A stretch of 64,000 nt of DNA from Kribbella pratensis (lineage in GTDB: Bacteria; Actinomycetota; Actinomycetes; Propionibacteriales; Kribbellaceae). How positions within the stretch are numbered: the first letter of the stretch is position 1; each line of letters starts with the position of its first letter. Under the pieces are notes generated by a model. That model was not told the origin of the DNA. It ran no database searches and was given only the letters and a program-made list of their open reading frames with translations. The stretch is taken from contig NZ_SODP01000001.1 of NCBI RefSeq assembly GCF_004365355.1, forward strand, positions 186,001 through 250,000. Direction: 5' to 3'. The position numbers were made by a program, and so were the translations under genes. Below are positions 7,342-15,770 of this stretch, one piece after another.

Positions 7342-8493
7342 TCAGCGCGACGGCCACTTCCAGGGTGGTTCGTCGAGCGGGCCTTGGCCGGCGATGGTGG
7401 TGGCGCCGCGGTCCTTGACCAACTCGATCGTGTGCAGTTCGGGGGACAGGGCCTGCAGTGAGGAGATGAACGGGCGCGAGTGGGTGACGACGATGACCTG
7501 CGCCTCCTTGGCCGCGGTGACCACGAGATTCGCGAGGGCGGGCAGGAGGTCGGGGTGCAGGCTCGTCTCGGGCTCGTTGAGGACCAGGAGTTCTGGCGGT
7601 CTCGGCGTCAGTAGTGCGGCGACCCACAGGAGATATCTGAGCGTGCCGTCGGACAGCTCGGCACCCGACAGCGGCCGGAGTAGACCGTGCTGGCGGAACG
7701 CGATCTCGAAGCGGCCGGCGGTGTTCACGACATCCACCCGGCTGCCGGGGAAGCCCAGCTCGATGGCCTCGTCGAGTGCGCCGTTCGGCCCGAGCTCGCG
7801 GATTGTCTGCAGCGCGGCCGCGACGTCCCCGCCGTCGTGGGACAGTACGGCGGTCCGCGTCCCGATCTGCACTCGCCGGGCGGGCGCATCGGCGTCGGTG
7901 CGGAAATGGTCGTAGAACCGCCAACCGCGCAGCCGGTCCCGCACCAGCATGAGCTCCGGCGCACGCTCAGGATCCGCGAACTCGCTCAGCATGCTGTCGA
8001 ACGTCTGGAGCTGATGACCCGCGCGTTCCCACTCGCCACCGGACGAACGGATCCGCGCCTCACGATTGCTCCGATCGACCAGCAGCGCCGCCGGTCGGAG
8101 GAACGGGCCTGCCCACAAGGCTTCCCGCTTGATCTCGGGATCGAGATCGAACTGCGAGCCGTTGGGCACGGGCAGCCCGAGGTCCATCAGATAGCCGTAG
8201 TCATCGGCCGCGAACCCCATCCGCAATGTCACCGGACCGGTCCGCACCGTGCCTTGGACCGGCCGGTCCTTACGGACATGTTCCGGCCCGGCCCACAGCG
8301 TCGACTGGAGTCCGCCTTCGCGTGCCAGGGCTGCGATGGCGCCGTTGCGCGAGGCATCGGCAAGCAACCGGAGCGCCCGGTACAGGCTGGACTTGCCCGT
8401 CCCGTTCGCTCCGGTCACCACGTTCAACCCACCCAGCGGCATGACGATCCGCCGCAGGGACCGGTAGTTCTCCACCGCCAGCGTCGTCAGCAT
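7342..8493 (-). CDS. AAA-type ATPase, RecF/SMC-like
   Basis: 383 residues. Walker A GANGTGKSS lies at about residues 28-36 after an N-terminal beta strand (LTTLAVENYRSL). The ABC-like signature region (LSGAELSDGTLRYL), the Walker B-type LLVLNEPETSLHP and a switch histidine (VVTHSRPF) are near the C-terminus. This matches the COG4637-like predicted ATPases. Asn in place of the usual Walker B Asp appears usual for that group as I recall it. No nuclease domain (OLD/TOPRIM) is fused or adjacent, so a defence role cannot be claimed. It is convergent with the DMT gene, with a 2-bp gap. Confidence 0.8.
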   Translation of the reverse strand: MLTTLAVENYRSLRRIVMPLGGLNVVTGANGTGKSSLYRALRLLADASRNGAIAALAREGGLQSTLWAGPEHVRKDRPVQGTVRTGPVTLRMGFAADDYGYLMDLGLPVPNGSQFDLDPEIKREALWAGPFLRPAALLVDRSNREARIRSSGGEWERAGHQLQTFDSMLSEFADPERAPELMLVRDRLRGWRFYDHFRTDADAPARRVQIGTRTAVLSHDGGDVAAALQTIRELGPNGALDEAIELGFPGSRVDVVNTAGRFEIAFRQHGLLRPLSGAELSDGTLRYLLWVAALLTPRPPELLVLNEPETSLHPDLLPALANLVVTAAKEAQVIVVTHSRPFISSLQALSPELHTIELVKDRGATTIAGQGPLDEPPWKWPSR

Positions 8494-8524
8494 GCGCCCA
8501 AGGTACCGACGCCCCCGGACACTT

Positions 8525-8599
8525 CTATGACACGCGGCACCAGCGGACGGCGTCGGCGATCAGGTAGCCGTCGGCGTACTCACTGGGTTCGCGCAGGCG
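8525..8599 (-). pseudogene. Short remnant of an unknown protein C-terminus
   Basis: Read on the minus strand, 24 codons between two stops (TAG upstream, TAG at 8525-8527) give RLREPSEYADGYLIADAVRW and three more residues. It looks like a real protein tail, has no start codon, and sits upstream of the ATPase gene. The parent family is not identified. Confidence 0.3.
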
Positions 8600-8640
8600 C
8601 TAGACGCTAATAGGCATTACTCAGCATCTTTTGCTGATCG

Positions 8641-8667
8641 TGTCACGATCTGTGGCGCTGTCTCGTC
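8641..8667 (+). promoter_or_regulatory. ECF41-type promoter
   Basis: TGTCACG (8641-8647), a 16-bp spacer, then CGTC (8664-8667), 33 bp before the ATG at 8700. This matches the TGTCACA/CGTC promoter reported for ECF41 sigma factors. It would drive the epimerase and the sigma gene that overlaps it, so the module is probably autoregulated. Confidence 0.65.
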
Positions 8668-8699
8668 TCGGGGGGCGACACAGAGGAGCGTGAAGGCAG

Positions 8700-9638
8700 A
8701 TGCGAGTATTCGTAGCCGGTGGCAGTGGTGTCCTGGGCCGTCGTCTGGTGCCGCAACTGGTGGCCCGTGGGCACGAGGTGACGGCGACCACGACGACCAA
8801 GGCCAAGCTGGACCTGATCACAGCCGCGGGCGCCGAGGCGGTCGTCATGGACGGCCTGGACGGAGCGTCCGTCGGTGAGGCGGTCGCGCTGGCGAAGCCG
8901 GATGTGATCGTGCATCAGATGACCGCGATCTCCATGACCCACGCGGGCAAGCCGGATATCAAGCACCCGGACCGCTGGTTCGCGAAGACGAACCGGCTGC
9001 GGACCGAGGGCACCGATCACCTGCTCGCCGCGGCCGAGGCGGTCGGTGTGCCGCACTTCGTGGCCCAGGGATATGCGAGCTGGAACGGCATCCGCGAAGG
9101 CGGGTGGGTGAAGACCGAGGAGGATCCGCTCGATCTGCTCGACGGAACAGCGGCGTACGCCGGCCTGAAGGCGCTGAGCCGGATCGAGGATCTCGTCCTC
9201 GGGATCGGCGGCGCGGTCATGCGGTACGGCGCGTTCTACGGACCCGGCGCCATCGACGACCAGGTGGAGCTGGTGCGCAAACGCCAGTACCCGCTGGTCG
9301 GAAAGGGGACTGGTTACAGTTCCTGGGTGCATCTCGACGACGCGGCGAGCGCGACTGTGCTGGCTGTCGAGCAACGGGTCCATGGCGTCTTCAACATCGT
9401 CGACGACGACCCGGCGCCGGCCAGTGAGTGGCTGCCGTATCTGGCCGAGTGCGCCGGCGCGAAGCCGCCGATGCGTGTTCCGGTCTGGCTCGCGCGGCGG
9501 CTGGCGGGGGACCAAGCGGTGGTGATGATGACCGAGGGCCGGGGATTCTCCAACGCGAAAGCCAAGAAGGAGCTCGGTTGGGAGCTGCGGTACCCGTCCT
9601 GGCGGCTCGGGTTCAAGGCCGAGCTGGCGGAGTCCTGA
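8700..9638 (+). CDS. NAD(P)-dependent epimerase/dehydratase (ECF41 partner)
   Basis: 312 residues, an atypical/extended short-chain dehydrogenase. The N-terminal Rossmann motif GGSGVLGRR (residues 7-15) binds NAD(P). The family Tyr-x3-Lys is seen as YAGLK at about residues 153-157. The ATG at 8700 is preceded by GAGGAGCGTGAAGG. Its stop TGA overlaps the ATG of the sigma factor by one base, so the two are translated together. ECF41 sigma factors are known to be linked to carboxymuconolactone decarboxylases, oxidoreductases or epimerases; this is the epimerase form. The substrate is unknown. Confidence 0.85.
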   Translation: MRVFVAGGSGVLGRRLVPQLVARGHEVTATTTTKAKLDLITAAGAEAVVMDGLDGASVGEAVALAKPDVIVHQMTAISMTHAGKPDIKHPDRWFAKTNRLRTEGTDHLLAAAEAVGVPHFVAQGYASWNGIREGGWVKTEEDPLDLLDGTAAYAGLKALSRIEDLVLGIGGAVMRYGAFYGPGAIDDQVELVRKRQYPLVGKGTGYSSWVHLDDAASATVLAVEQRVHGVFNIVDDDPAPASEWLPYLAECAGAKPPMRVPVWLARRLAGDQAVVMMTEGRGFSNAKAKKELGWELRYPSWRLGFKAELAES

Positions 9639-10573
9639 TGGCAGATCGCGACGAGGAGTTCGAGGAACTGCGACCGCTGCTGTTCTCGATCGCCTACCGG
9701 ATCCTCGGCAGCGTGAGTGAGGCGGAGGACGCCGTCCAGGACACCTGGTTGCGGTACGCCGGTTCCGGGATCCGGCCGGCGTCGGCGAAAGCGTTCCTGT
9801 CGGCTGTCGTCACGCGCATCTCGGTCGACGTACTGCGGTCGGCCCGACATCGACGCGAGGCGTATCTCGGGCCGTGGTTACCCGAACCGCTGCTGTCCGA
9901 CCCGTACCAGGACCCGGAGCGCGCGGCTGAACTCGCCGACTCGGTGTCGACGGCGGCGCTGCTCCTGCTCGAACGCCTGTCTCCGTTGGAGCGCGCAGCT
10001 TTCGTACTGCGCGAGGTGTTCGGCTTCGGTTTCGCGGAGGTCGCCGCTTCGTTGGGCCGCTCGGAGCCCGCGTGCCGTCAGTTGGTGGCCAGGGCGCGGC
10101 GGCACATGGACGACGGCCGGAGGAGGTTCGAGGCGGACCGGCGTGAGTGTGACGAGCTGGCGGTCCGCTTCTTCGACGCGTTCAGGGAAGGTGCCGTCGA
10201 CGACTTGCTGCAATTCCTGGCAGCAGACGTACAGCTGGTCGGCGACGCGGGGGGCAAGGCGCCGCAGTGGGGTCGCGGCCTGATCGTCGGCGCTCGCAAT
10301 GTAGCCGCCATGCTCTCCGCGCTCGCAGAGCCGTTCGCGCGCATCGGAGGCGTCGTCGAGCCGCACCAGGTGAACGGGCAGCCGGGTGCGATCTTCCGCG
10401 ACGCCGCCGGCCGTGTGGTCAACACCTGGACCCTCGACATCGCCGACGGCCAGATCGTCGCCATCCGGGCCGTGGTCAACCCGGACAAGCTGCGGCACGT
10501 CGGCCCGGTCGCCGACGCGTGGGCCGTCGTTCGCGAAACCACCGAGGCCCGGAAAACCGATGCGGGCGCGTAG
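9638..10573 (+). CDS. ECF41-group sigma factor with SnoaL-like extension
   Basis: 311 residues. Sigma region 2 (FSIAYRILGSVSEAEDAVQDTW) is at about 16-37. The linker motif WLPEP is at 80-84, region 4 is at about 115-165, and a C-terminal SnoaL-like domain ends in NPDKL (about 281-285). WLPEP, a DAGGK version of the DGGGK motif, and NPDKL are the marks of ECF41, where the fused domain replaces an anti-sigma factor. The start overlaps the epimerase stop (TGATG). It is likely autoregulated from 8641-8667. Its paralogue is at 54456-55286. Confidence 0.9.
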   Translation: MADRDEEFEELRPLLFSIAYRILGSVSEAEDAVQDTWLRYAGSGIRPASAKAFLSAVVTRISVDVLRSARHRREAYLGPWLPEPLLSDPYQDPERAAELADSVSTAALLLLERLSPLERAAFVLREVFGFGFAEVAASLGRSEPACRQLVARARRHMDDGRRRFEADRRECDELAVRFFDAFREGAVDDLLQFLAADVQLVGDAGGKAPQWGRGLIVGARNVAAMLSALAEPFARIGGVVEPHQVNGQPGAIFRDAAGRVVNTWTLDIADGQIVAIRAVVNPDKLRHVGPVADAWAVVRETTEARKTDAGA

Positions 10574-10593
10574 GGAAGCCCCCACGCGCCCGC
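10562..10593. terminator. Bidirectional terminator hairpin
   Basis: GCGGGCGCGT (10562-10571) and ACGCGCCCGC (10584-10593) are perfect 10-nt arms with a 12-nt loop. They lie between the convergent sigma factor and ABC genes; the left arm overlaps the sigma stop. Confidence 0.7.
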
Positions 10594-10609
10594 ACCTGCC
10601 TGAAGCCGC

Positions 10610-12484
10610 TCAGGCCAGGGAGTCCTCCCAGGCCTGGTGCAGCCCGGCGTAGTGACCGTCATGGGTGATGAGGTCGTCGGGTGAGCCGTCCTCGATGATC
10701 CGGCCGTGTTCCAGCACCAGCACCCGGTCCGCGGTCTCGACGGTGGACAACCGGTGGGCGATGACGATCGCCGTACGGTCGGCCAGGATCGTCTTCAGGG
10801 CCCGCTGGATCAGGCGCTCGCTGGGGATGTCCAGGCTGGACGTGGCCTCGTCCAGGATCAGTACGGCGGGGTCGGCCAGGAACGCCCGCGCGAACGCGAC
10901 CAGCTGACGCTGACCGGCCGACAACCGGGAACCGCGCTTCTCCACCGCGGTCTCGTAGCCGTTGGGCAGAGCCGAGATGAAGTCGTGCGCGCCGATCACC
11001 TTCGCGGCCTCGACGACCTCCTCCATCGTGGCGTCGGGCTTGCCGAAGCGGATGTTGTCGGCCACCGAACCGGTGAACAGGAAGTTCTCCTGGGTCACCA
11101 TGACCACCCGCTCGCGCAGATCGTCCTCGGACAGGTCGCGCAGGTCCACGCCGTCGAGCAGCAGGTGCCCGCCGGTCGGGTCGTAGAACCGTGCGACCAG
11201 TTTGGCGATCGTGGTCTTGCCGGCGCCCGTCGTACCGACCAGGGCCAGCGTCTGACCAGCCGGCACGTCCAGCTGCAGACCGGGCAGCACGGGTACGCCG
11301 TCGACGTACTCGAACCGCACGTTCCGCAGTTCCAGGTGACCGCGCGCCTTGCGCGGCTTGGCCGGCTCGATCGGCTCCGGAACGTCCGGGGTCTCGTTCA
11401 GCACACCGGACAGCTTCTCCAGCGCCGCCGAGGCGGACAGGAACGTGTTGTAGAACTGCGTGATGTCCTGCAGCGGCTCGAAGAACTGCCGCAGGTAGAG
11501 CAGGAACGCCGTCAGGACGCCGACCGTCACGTGCCCGTGGTACGCCTGGTAACCGCCGTACGCCAGGATCGCGACGATCGTGATGTTGCCGACGCCCTTG
11601 ATCGCCGGCATGAAGACCGCGTTCAGCCGGAACGACTCGAGGTTCGCCTTCCGGTAACGGTCGTTGACCCCGTGGAAGATCTCCTCGTTGCGCGGCTCCC
11701 GGCGGAAGGCCTGGACCGCGCGGATCCCGGTCATCGACTCGACGAAGTGCACGATGACCAGGACGACGGCCTCACGTGTCTGCCGATACACGACCGCGGA
11801 CCGCTTCCGGAACCACGCCGTCAGGACCAGCAGCGCCGGGAACGACAGCAGTGCGAGCAGACCGAGCTTCACGTCCAGCGTGAGCAGGATGATCGACGTG
11901 CCGACCAGGGTCAGTACTGCGGTAACGAGGCTGTCGAAGCCGCTCGCCAGCATCTCGTCGATGACCTGTACGTCGGACGTCAGCCGGGAGATCACGCGAC
12001 CCGAGGTGAACCGGTCGTGGAACGCCGGGCTGAGCCGCTGGAAGTGGTCGAACACCCGCTTGCGCAGGCCGAGCAGGATCGTCTGACCGAGCCGCCCGGA
12101 CCGCATCAGGAAGATCTGCCGCGCCCACGCCTGCAGCAACGCCGCCGCGAACACCGCGATCACGATCGTGATCAGCTGTTGCGAACCCTTGCCGGCCAGG
12201 ATCGGCGGGATGCCGTTGTCGATCCCCAGGTGGACCAGATACGGCACCGCGAGCCGGGCGCCGTTCTCGACGATCACGATCGCGACCAGCAGCCAGATCA
12301 GCTTCCGGTACGGCCGGAGCAGCTCCCCGAGCAGCTTGCGGGAGTCCTCCTTCAGCCGGATGGTCGTCGCCCGGGAGATCTCCCGATCCGGGTCCTCCTC
12401 GAACAGGCCCCGCCAGCTCTGCTCCTCCGGCGGCTTCTGCTCCCGTTCCTTCGCTGCAGGAGGTGTTTGCTGGGTCGTCGTCAT
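10610..12484 (-). CDS. ABC exporter half-transporter, catalytic subunit
   Basis: 624 residues: a six-helix membrane domain (about 65-350) fused to an ATPase domain. Walker A GTTGAGKTT, signature LSAGQRQ, Walker B LILDEATSSLD with the catalytic Glu, and switch IAHRLST are all intact. It is a type I exporter half. Its ATG overlaps the stop of the preceding half-transporter gene (12481-14292) by 4 bp, so the two form a heterodimer. The partner's site is degenerate, which makes this the subunit with the functional Walker B. Export of lipids, peptides or drugs is possible; nothing nearby fixes the substrate. Confidence 0.88.
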   Translation of the reverse strand: MTTTQQTPPAAKEREQKPPEEQSWRGLFEEDPDREISRATTIRLKEDSRKLLGELLRPYRKLIWLLVAIVIVENGARLAVPYLVHLGIDNGIPPILAGKGSQQLITIVIAVFAAALLQAWARQIFLMRSGRLGQTILLGLRKRVFDHFQRLSPAFHDRFTSGRVISRLTSDVQVIDEMLASGFDSLVTAVLTLVGTSIILLTLDVKLGLLALLSFPALLVLTAWFRKRSAVVYRQTREAVVLVIVHFVESMTGIRAVQAFRREPRNEEIFHGVNDRYRKANLESFRLNAVFMPAIKGVGNITIVAILAYGGYQAYHGHVTVGVLTAFLLYLRQFFEPLQDITQFYNTFLSASAALEKLSGVLNETPDVPEPIEPAKPRKARGHLELRNVRFEYVDGVPVLPGLQLDVPAGQTLALVGTTGAGKTTIAKLVARFYDPTGGHLLLDGVDLRDLSEDDLRERVVMVTQENFLFTGSVADNIRFGKPDATMEEVVEAAKVIGAHDFISALPNGYETAVEKRGSRLSAGQRQLVAFARAFLADPAVLILDEATSSLDIPSERLIQRALKTILADRTAIVIAHRLSTVETADRVLVLEHGRIIEDGSPDDLITHDGHYAGLHQAWEDSLA

Positions 12485-14292
12485 GCGTGCACCTCCTCTT
12501 CTTCGGCTGCCAGCAGGTGCCGGTACTCCGGCACTGTCGCCAGCAGTTCCTGATGGGTTCCGACGTGGGTGATCGTGCCGTCCTGGAGCAGGGCGACCTT
12601 GTCGGCCAGCATCACGGTCGACGCGCGGTGCGCCACCACGATGCCGGTGGTGTCGGCGAGCACGTTCTGCAGCGCCTCCTCCACCAGAGCCTCGGTGTGG
12701 ACGTCGAGCGCCGACAGCGTGTCGTCCAGCACCAGTACGGCCGGCCTGGCGAGCACTGCACGGGCCAGTGCGAGCCGCTGCCGCTGTCCACCCGACAGCG
12801 ACATGCCCTGCTCACCGACGCGGGTCTCCAGACCCCACGGCAGGTCGTTGGCGAACTGCGCCTGTGCCACCTCCAACGCCTGCTGTACGTCGGCGTCGCT
12901 GGCGTCCGGGCGTCCGAGCGTCAGGTTCTCCCGGACACTCATCGAGAACAGGGTCGGGTCGTCGAACGCCGACGCCACCGCGCTCCGCAGTGACACCAGG
13001 GACAGGTCCCGGATGTCGTGCCCGTCGATGGTGATCCGTCCGGCGGTCACGTCGTACAGCCGGGGGACCAGTGCGGTCAGAGTGGTCTTGCCGGACCCGG
13101 TCGCGCCGACCAGGGCCAGCGTCGTACCAGGGGTCAGGTCGAGGTTGATGTCGTGCAGCACCTCGGTCGAGTCGTCGGAGAACCGGAACCCGACGTGCTC
13201 GAACCGGAGGTGACCACGCGCGTTGGTGAGCTCCTCCGGACCGGACTTGATCACGGAGTAGGTGTCGAGGATCTCGCTGATCCGGTCCGCCGCGGTCATC
13301 GACTCCTGCGCCATCGCCAGGATCGCGCCGAGTGAGGTGACCGGCCACACCAGCGACAGCATCAGCGTGATGAACGCGACCAGGGTGCCGAGGGTGATCG
13401 CCTGGCGCCCGGCCGCGAGCGCGCCGAGTAGCAGCACGATCACCAGGGTCAGGTTCGGAATCACGCCGAGGAAGCTCCAGAACCTCGAGGCGAGCCGGAC
13501 CTTCTCGACCTCGGTGTCGTACAGCGTGGTCGCCTCGTCGTCGAACTGTCGCTGGACGTGCGGCCGCCGGCCGAACGCCTTGATCACCCGGAAGCCGAGC
13601 GCGGACTCCTCGATCCGGGTGGCCAGGTCGCCCTGCTGGTCCTGGACCTTGCGGGAGATCCGCAGGTACTTCTTCTCGAACTTCAGCGACACCATCACAA
13701 CCGGTACGGCGGCCACCAGGACCACGAGACCGAGCGGCCAGTACAGCTGCAGCAGCAGGATGGTGACGACGATCAGTTGCAGGATGTTCATCACCAGGAA
13801 CAGCAGGCCGAAGCCCATGAACCGGCGGATCGTGGACAGGTCGGTGGTGACGCGGGAGAGCAACTGACCGCTCTGCCACCGGGTGTGGAATTCCATCGGC
13901 AGCGACTGCAGCCGGACGTACAGGTCATGCCGGAGAGTCGCCTCCAAATCACTGACCGTCCGGGATTGCGCCCAGCGGCGCATCCACACCAAGATGACCT
14001 CGGCGATGCTGAGCCCGAGGGCCAGCAGCGCGAGCGGTACCAGCATGCTCAGTTCGTGGCGGGTGACAGGTCCGTCGATGATGGACCTGGTGACCAGTGG
14101 GACGGTGAGGCTGACACCGACGCCCAGCATGGCGGTGGAGAACATCACCGCGAGGCGCCAGCGGTGTGGCTTCAGGTAAGGACGCAGTCGCCACAGATTG
14201 CGGCTGCGTTCGGGGACACGGGTGGTAGGGGCAGCGATCGACGGCGCTGTGACAGCGTGCTCTGACGGCATCTGGACGGGCGCACTTCCCAT
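12481..14292 (-). CDS. ABC exporter half-transporter with degenerate Walker B
   Basis: 603 residues: a membrane domain of six helices (about 45-330) and an ATPase domain with Walker A GATGSGKTT, signature LSGGQRQ and switch VAHRAST. Walker B reads LVLDDTLSALD, with Asp where the catalytic Glu should be. This is the known asymmetry of heterodimeric exporters (for example BmrC/BmrD, TM287/288). It is the first gene of a two-gene unit with the 10610 gene. A later in-frame ATG would shorten it by seven residues. No regulator is adjacent. Confidence 0.88.
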   Translation of the reverse strand: MGSAPVQMPSEHAVTAPSIAAPTTRVPERSRNLWRLRPYLKPHRWRLAVMFSTAMLGVGVSLTVPLVTRSIIDGPVTRHELSMLVPLALLALGLSIAEVILVWMRRWAQSRTVSDLEATLRHDLYVRLQSLPMEFHTRWQSGQLLSRVTTDLSTIRRFMGFGLLFLVMNILQLIVVTILLLQLYWPLGLVVLVAAVPVVMVSLKFEKKYLRISRKVQDQQGDLATRIEESALGFRVIKAFGRRPHVQRQFDDEATTLYDTEVEKVRLASRFWSFLGVIPNLTLVIVLLLGALAAGRQAITLGTLVAFITLMLSLVWPVTSLGAILAMAQESMTAADRISEILDTYSVIKSGPEELTNARGHLRFEHVGFRFSDDSTEVLHDINLDLTPGTTLALVGATGSGKTTLTALVPRLYDVTAGRITIDGHDIRDLSLVSLRSAVASAFDDPTLFSMSVRENLTLGRPDASDADVQQALEVAQAQFANDLPWGLETRVGEQGMSLSGGQRQRLALARAVLARPAVLVLDDTLSALDVHTEALVEEALQNVLADTTGIVVAHRASTVMLADKVALLQDGTITHVGTHQELLATVPEYRHLLAAEEEEVHA

Positions 14293-14473
14293 CTACTTCG
14301 GTTCACAAGGGGCTTGGGCGACCGGAAAACGGCGCACTTTCCAGTATCGCCCAGTAGGTAAGCGCTTGTCCTGCCAATTCCATTCCCCGTCGATGAATAA
14401 CCACCGGACGCAATAACCCGTCCCGGTGCCACGCGGGAGGCCTGTCCGGACCTATCGCGGTTCGTAATCAGTG

Positions 14474-15736
14474 CTAGGCCATCGATCGCCCTGCCGGTTC
14501 CTCTTCGGGCAGTTCCGGCAGGTCGCGCAGTCCGCGCAGCGGCGAGAAGAGGGCGACCAGGGATCCCGCGAGCATGCCCGCGGTGGCGATGAGGAGGGTG
14601 GGGCGGAGGTGGAGGGCGGTCGCCAGGACGCCCGAGACGGCCGCGCCCGCGGTCTGGCCGCCGATGACCAGCGTGCGCCAGGAGGCCGTGACCTGGCCCA
14701 GGAGGTGGGCGGGGGCCAGCGCCTGCCGCAGCGTGCGCTGAGGTACGCCGAACAGCGCCATGCCGACGCCGGCGAGCACCTGGCCGAGCAGGATGAACGG
14801 CGTACGGCCGGTGCAGAGCAAGGCGCCGTTGAGCGAGGCAAGGAAGCAGCCGGACAGGTAGGAGCGGCCGATGCCGACCCGCCGGCACCACGGACCGGCT
14901 ACCAGCGTCCCCGCGACCGCAGCGGCGCCGAAGGCGGTCAGCGTGAGTCCTACGAACGCGGGCGAGCGGTGCAGCTCACGGATGAGGAACAGGACGACCA
15001 GTGGCGCCTGCAGAGATCCGGCCAGGGCCGCAATGGCCGCGGAGAGGACGAGTGGTTTGAGCATCCGGTGACCGAAGAGCACTCGCAGGCCTGCCGACAG
15101 CCGCACCTCGGAGCGGGGTCGCGCGCGCATGCGGTCCGGTTCGCGGATCAGGTACGCCGCGATTGCGGACACGACGTACGACGCGGCGTCGATGACGATC
15201 GCGAAGGGTGCTGTGAGGACCTGCACCAGGAAACCGGCGACGGACGGGCCGACAGTCGAGGCGAGGTTCAGGTTCAGCAGGGCGGCGCTGTTGGCCCGCA
15301 TGAGGTCCTCTCGTGGAACGAGGATCGGGATCATCGTCTGGGACGCGGTGTCGGACAGCAGCGTGAGCACCCCGGTCAGTACGGCGACGACGTACAGCTG
15401 CTCGATCCGCAGTGCCTGCAGGGCCGCCGCGGCCGGCACCGAGCCGAGCAGCAGAAGGCGTCCGACGTCGGTCCAGATCAGCACGCGCCGTCGCGACCAC
15501 CTGTCCACCCAGACACCGGCCAGCAGTCCGAACAGCAGATGGGGCGCGATCGACACTGCGGACAGCGCACCCATCTGCACAGCCGATGCCTGCAGCGTCA
15601 CGACCGCCACCAGCGGGAGGGCAACAGTCGTGACGGCACTGCCGGATGCCGACACCAGCTGTCCGATCCACAGCTTCCTGAACTCGCCGTTAACGACCCA
15701 CGCCATACCTGTGAACCTGTCACCCAGCAGAGTCAT
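14474..15736 (-). CDS. MFS transporter
   Basis: 420 residues with about twelve membrane segments. The loop WVDRWSRRRVLIWTD (residues about 70-85) is the usual MFS motif A region (G-x-x-x-D-R-x-x-R-R). The family is the non-antibiotic or macrolide-type MFS exporters found next to ABC pumps. The ATG at 15736 is preferred because a start at 15820 would overlap the preceding gene; an ATG at 15706 is also possible. The substrate is unknown. Confidence 0.82.
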   Translation of the reverse strand: MTLLGDRFTGMAWVVNGEFRKLWIGQLVSASGSAVTTVALPLVAVVTLQASAVQMGALSAVSIAPHLLFGLLAGVWVDRWSRRRVLIWTDVGRLLLLGSVPAAAALQALRIEQLYVVAVLTGVLTLLSDTASQTMIPILVPREDLMRANSAALLNLNLASTVGPSVAGFLVQVLTAPFAIVIDAASYVVSAIAAYLIREPDRMRARPRSEVRLSAGLRVLFGHRMLKPLVLSAAIAALAGSLQAPLVVLFLIRELHRSPAFVGLTLTAFGAAAVAGTLVAGPWCRRVGIGRSYLSGCFLASLNGALLCTGRTPFILLGQVLAGVGMALFGVPQRTLRQALAPAHLLGQVTASWRTLVIGGQTAGAAVSGVLATALHLRPTLLIATAGMLAGSLVALFSPLRGLRDLPELPEEEPAGRSMA

Positions 15737-15770
15737 TCGACTACGGCTGTTCGCCGCCGGCAGAGCTTGT

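Noticed and set aside
7342..8493. RecF/SMC-like ATPase as part of a defence system
   Set aside because: No nuclease, reverse transcriptase or other effector gene is beside it, and the neighbours are metabolic genes.
14358..14369. GTAAGCGCTTGT, a near-palindrome resembling a LacI-family operator, upstream of the ABC exporter
   Set aside because: One half is imperfect, no LacI gene is near, and a 12-mer of this kind can occur by chance; too weak to list.
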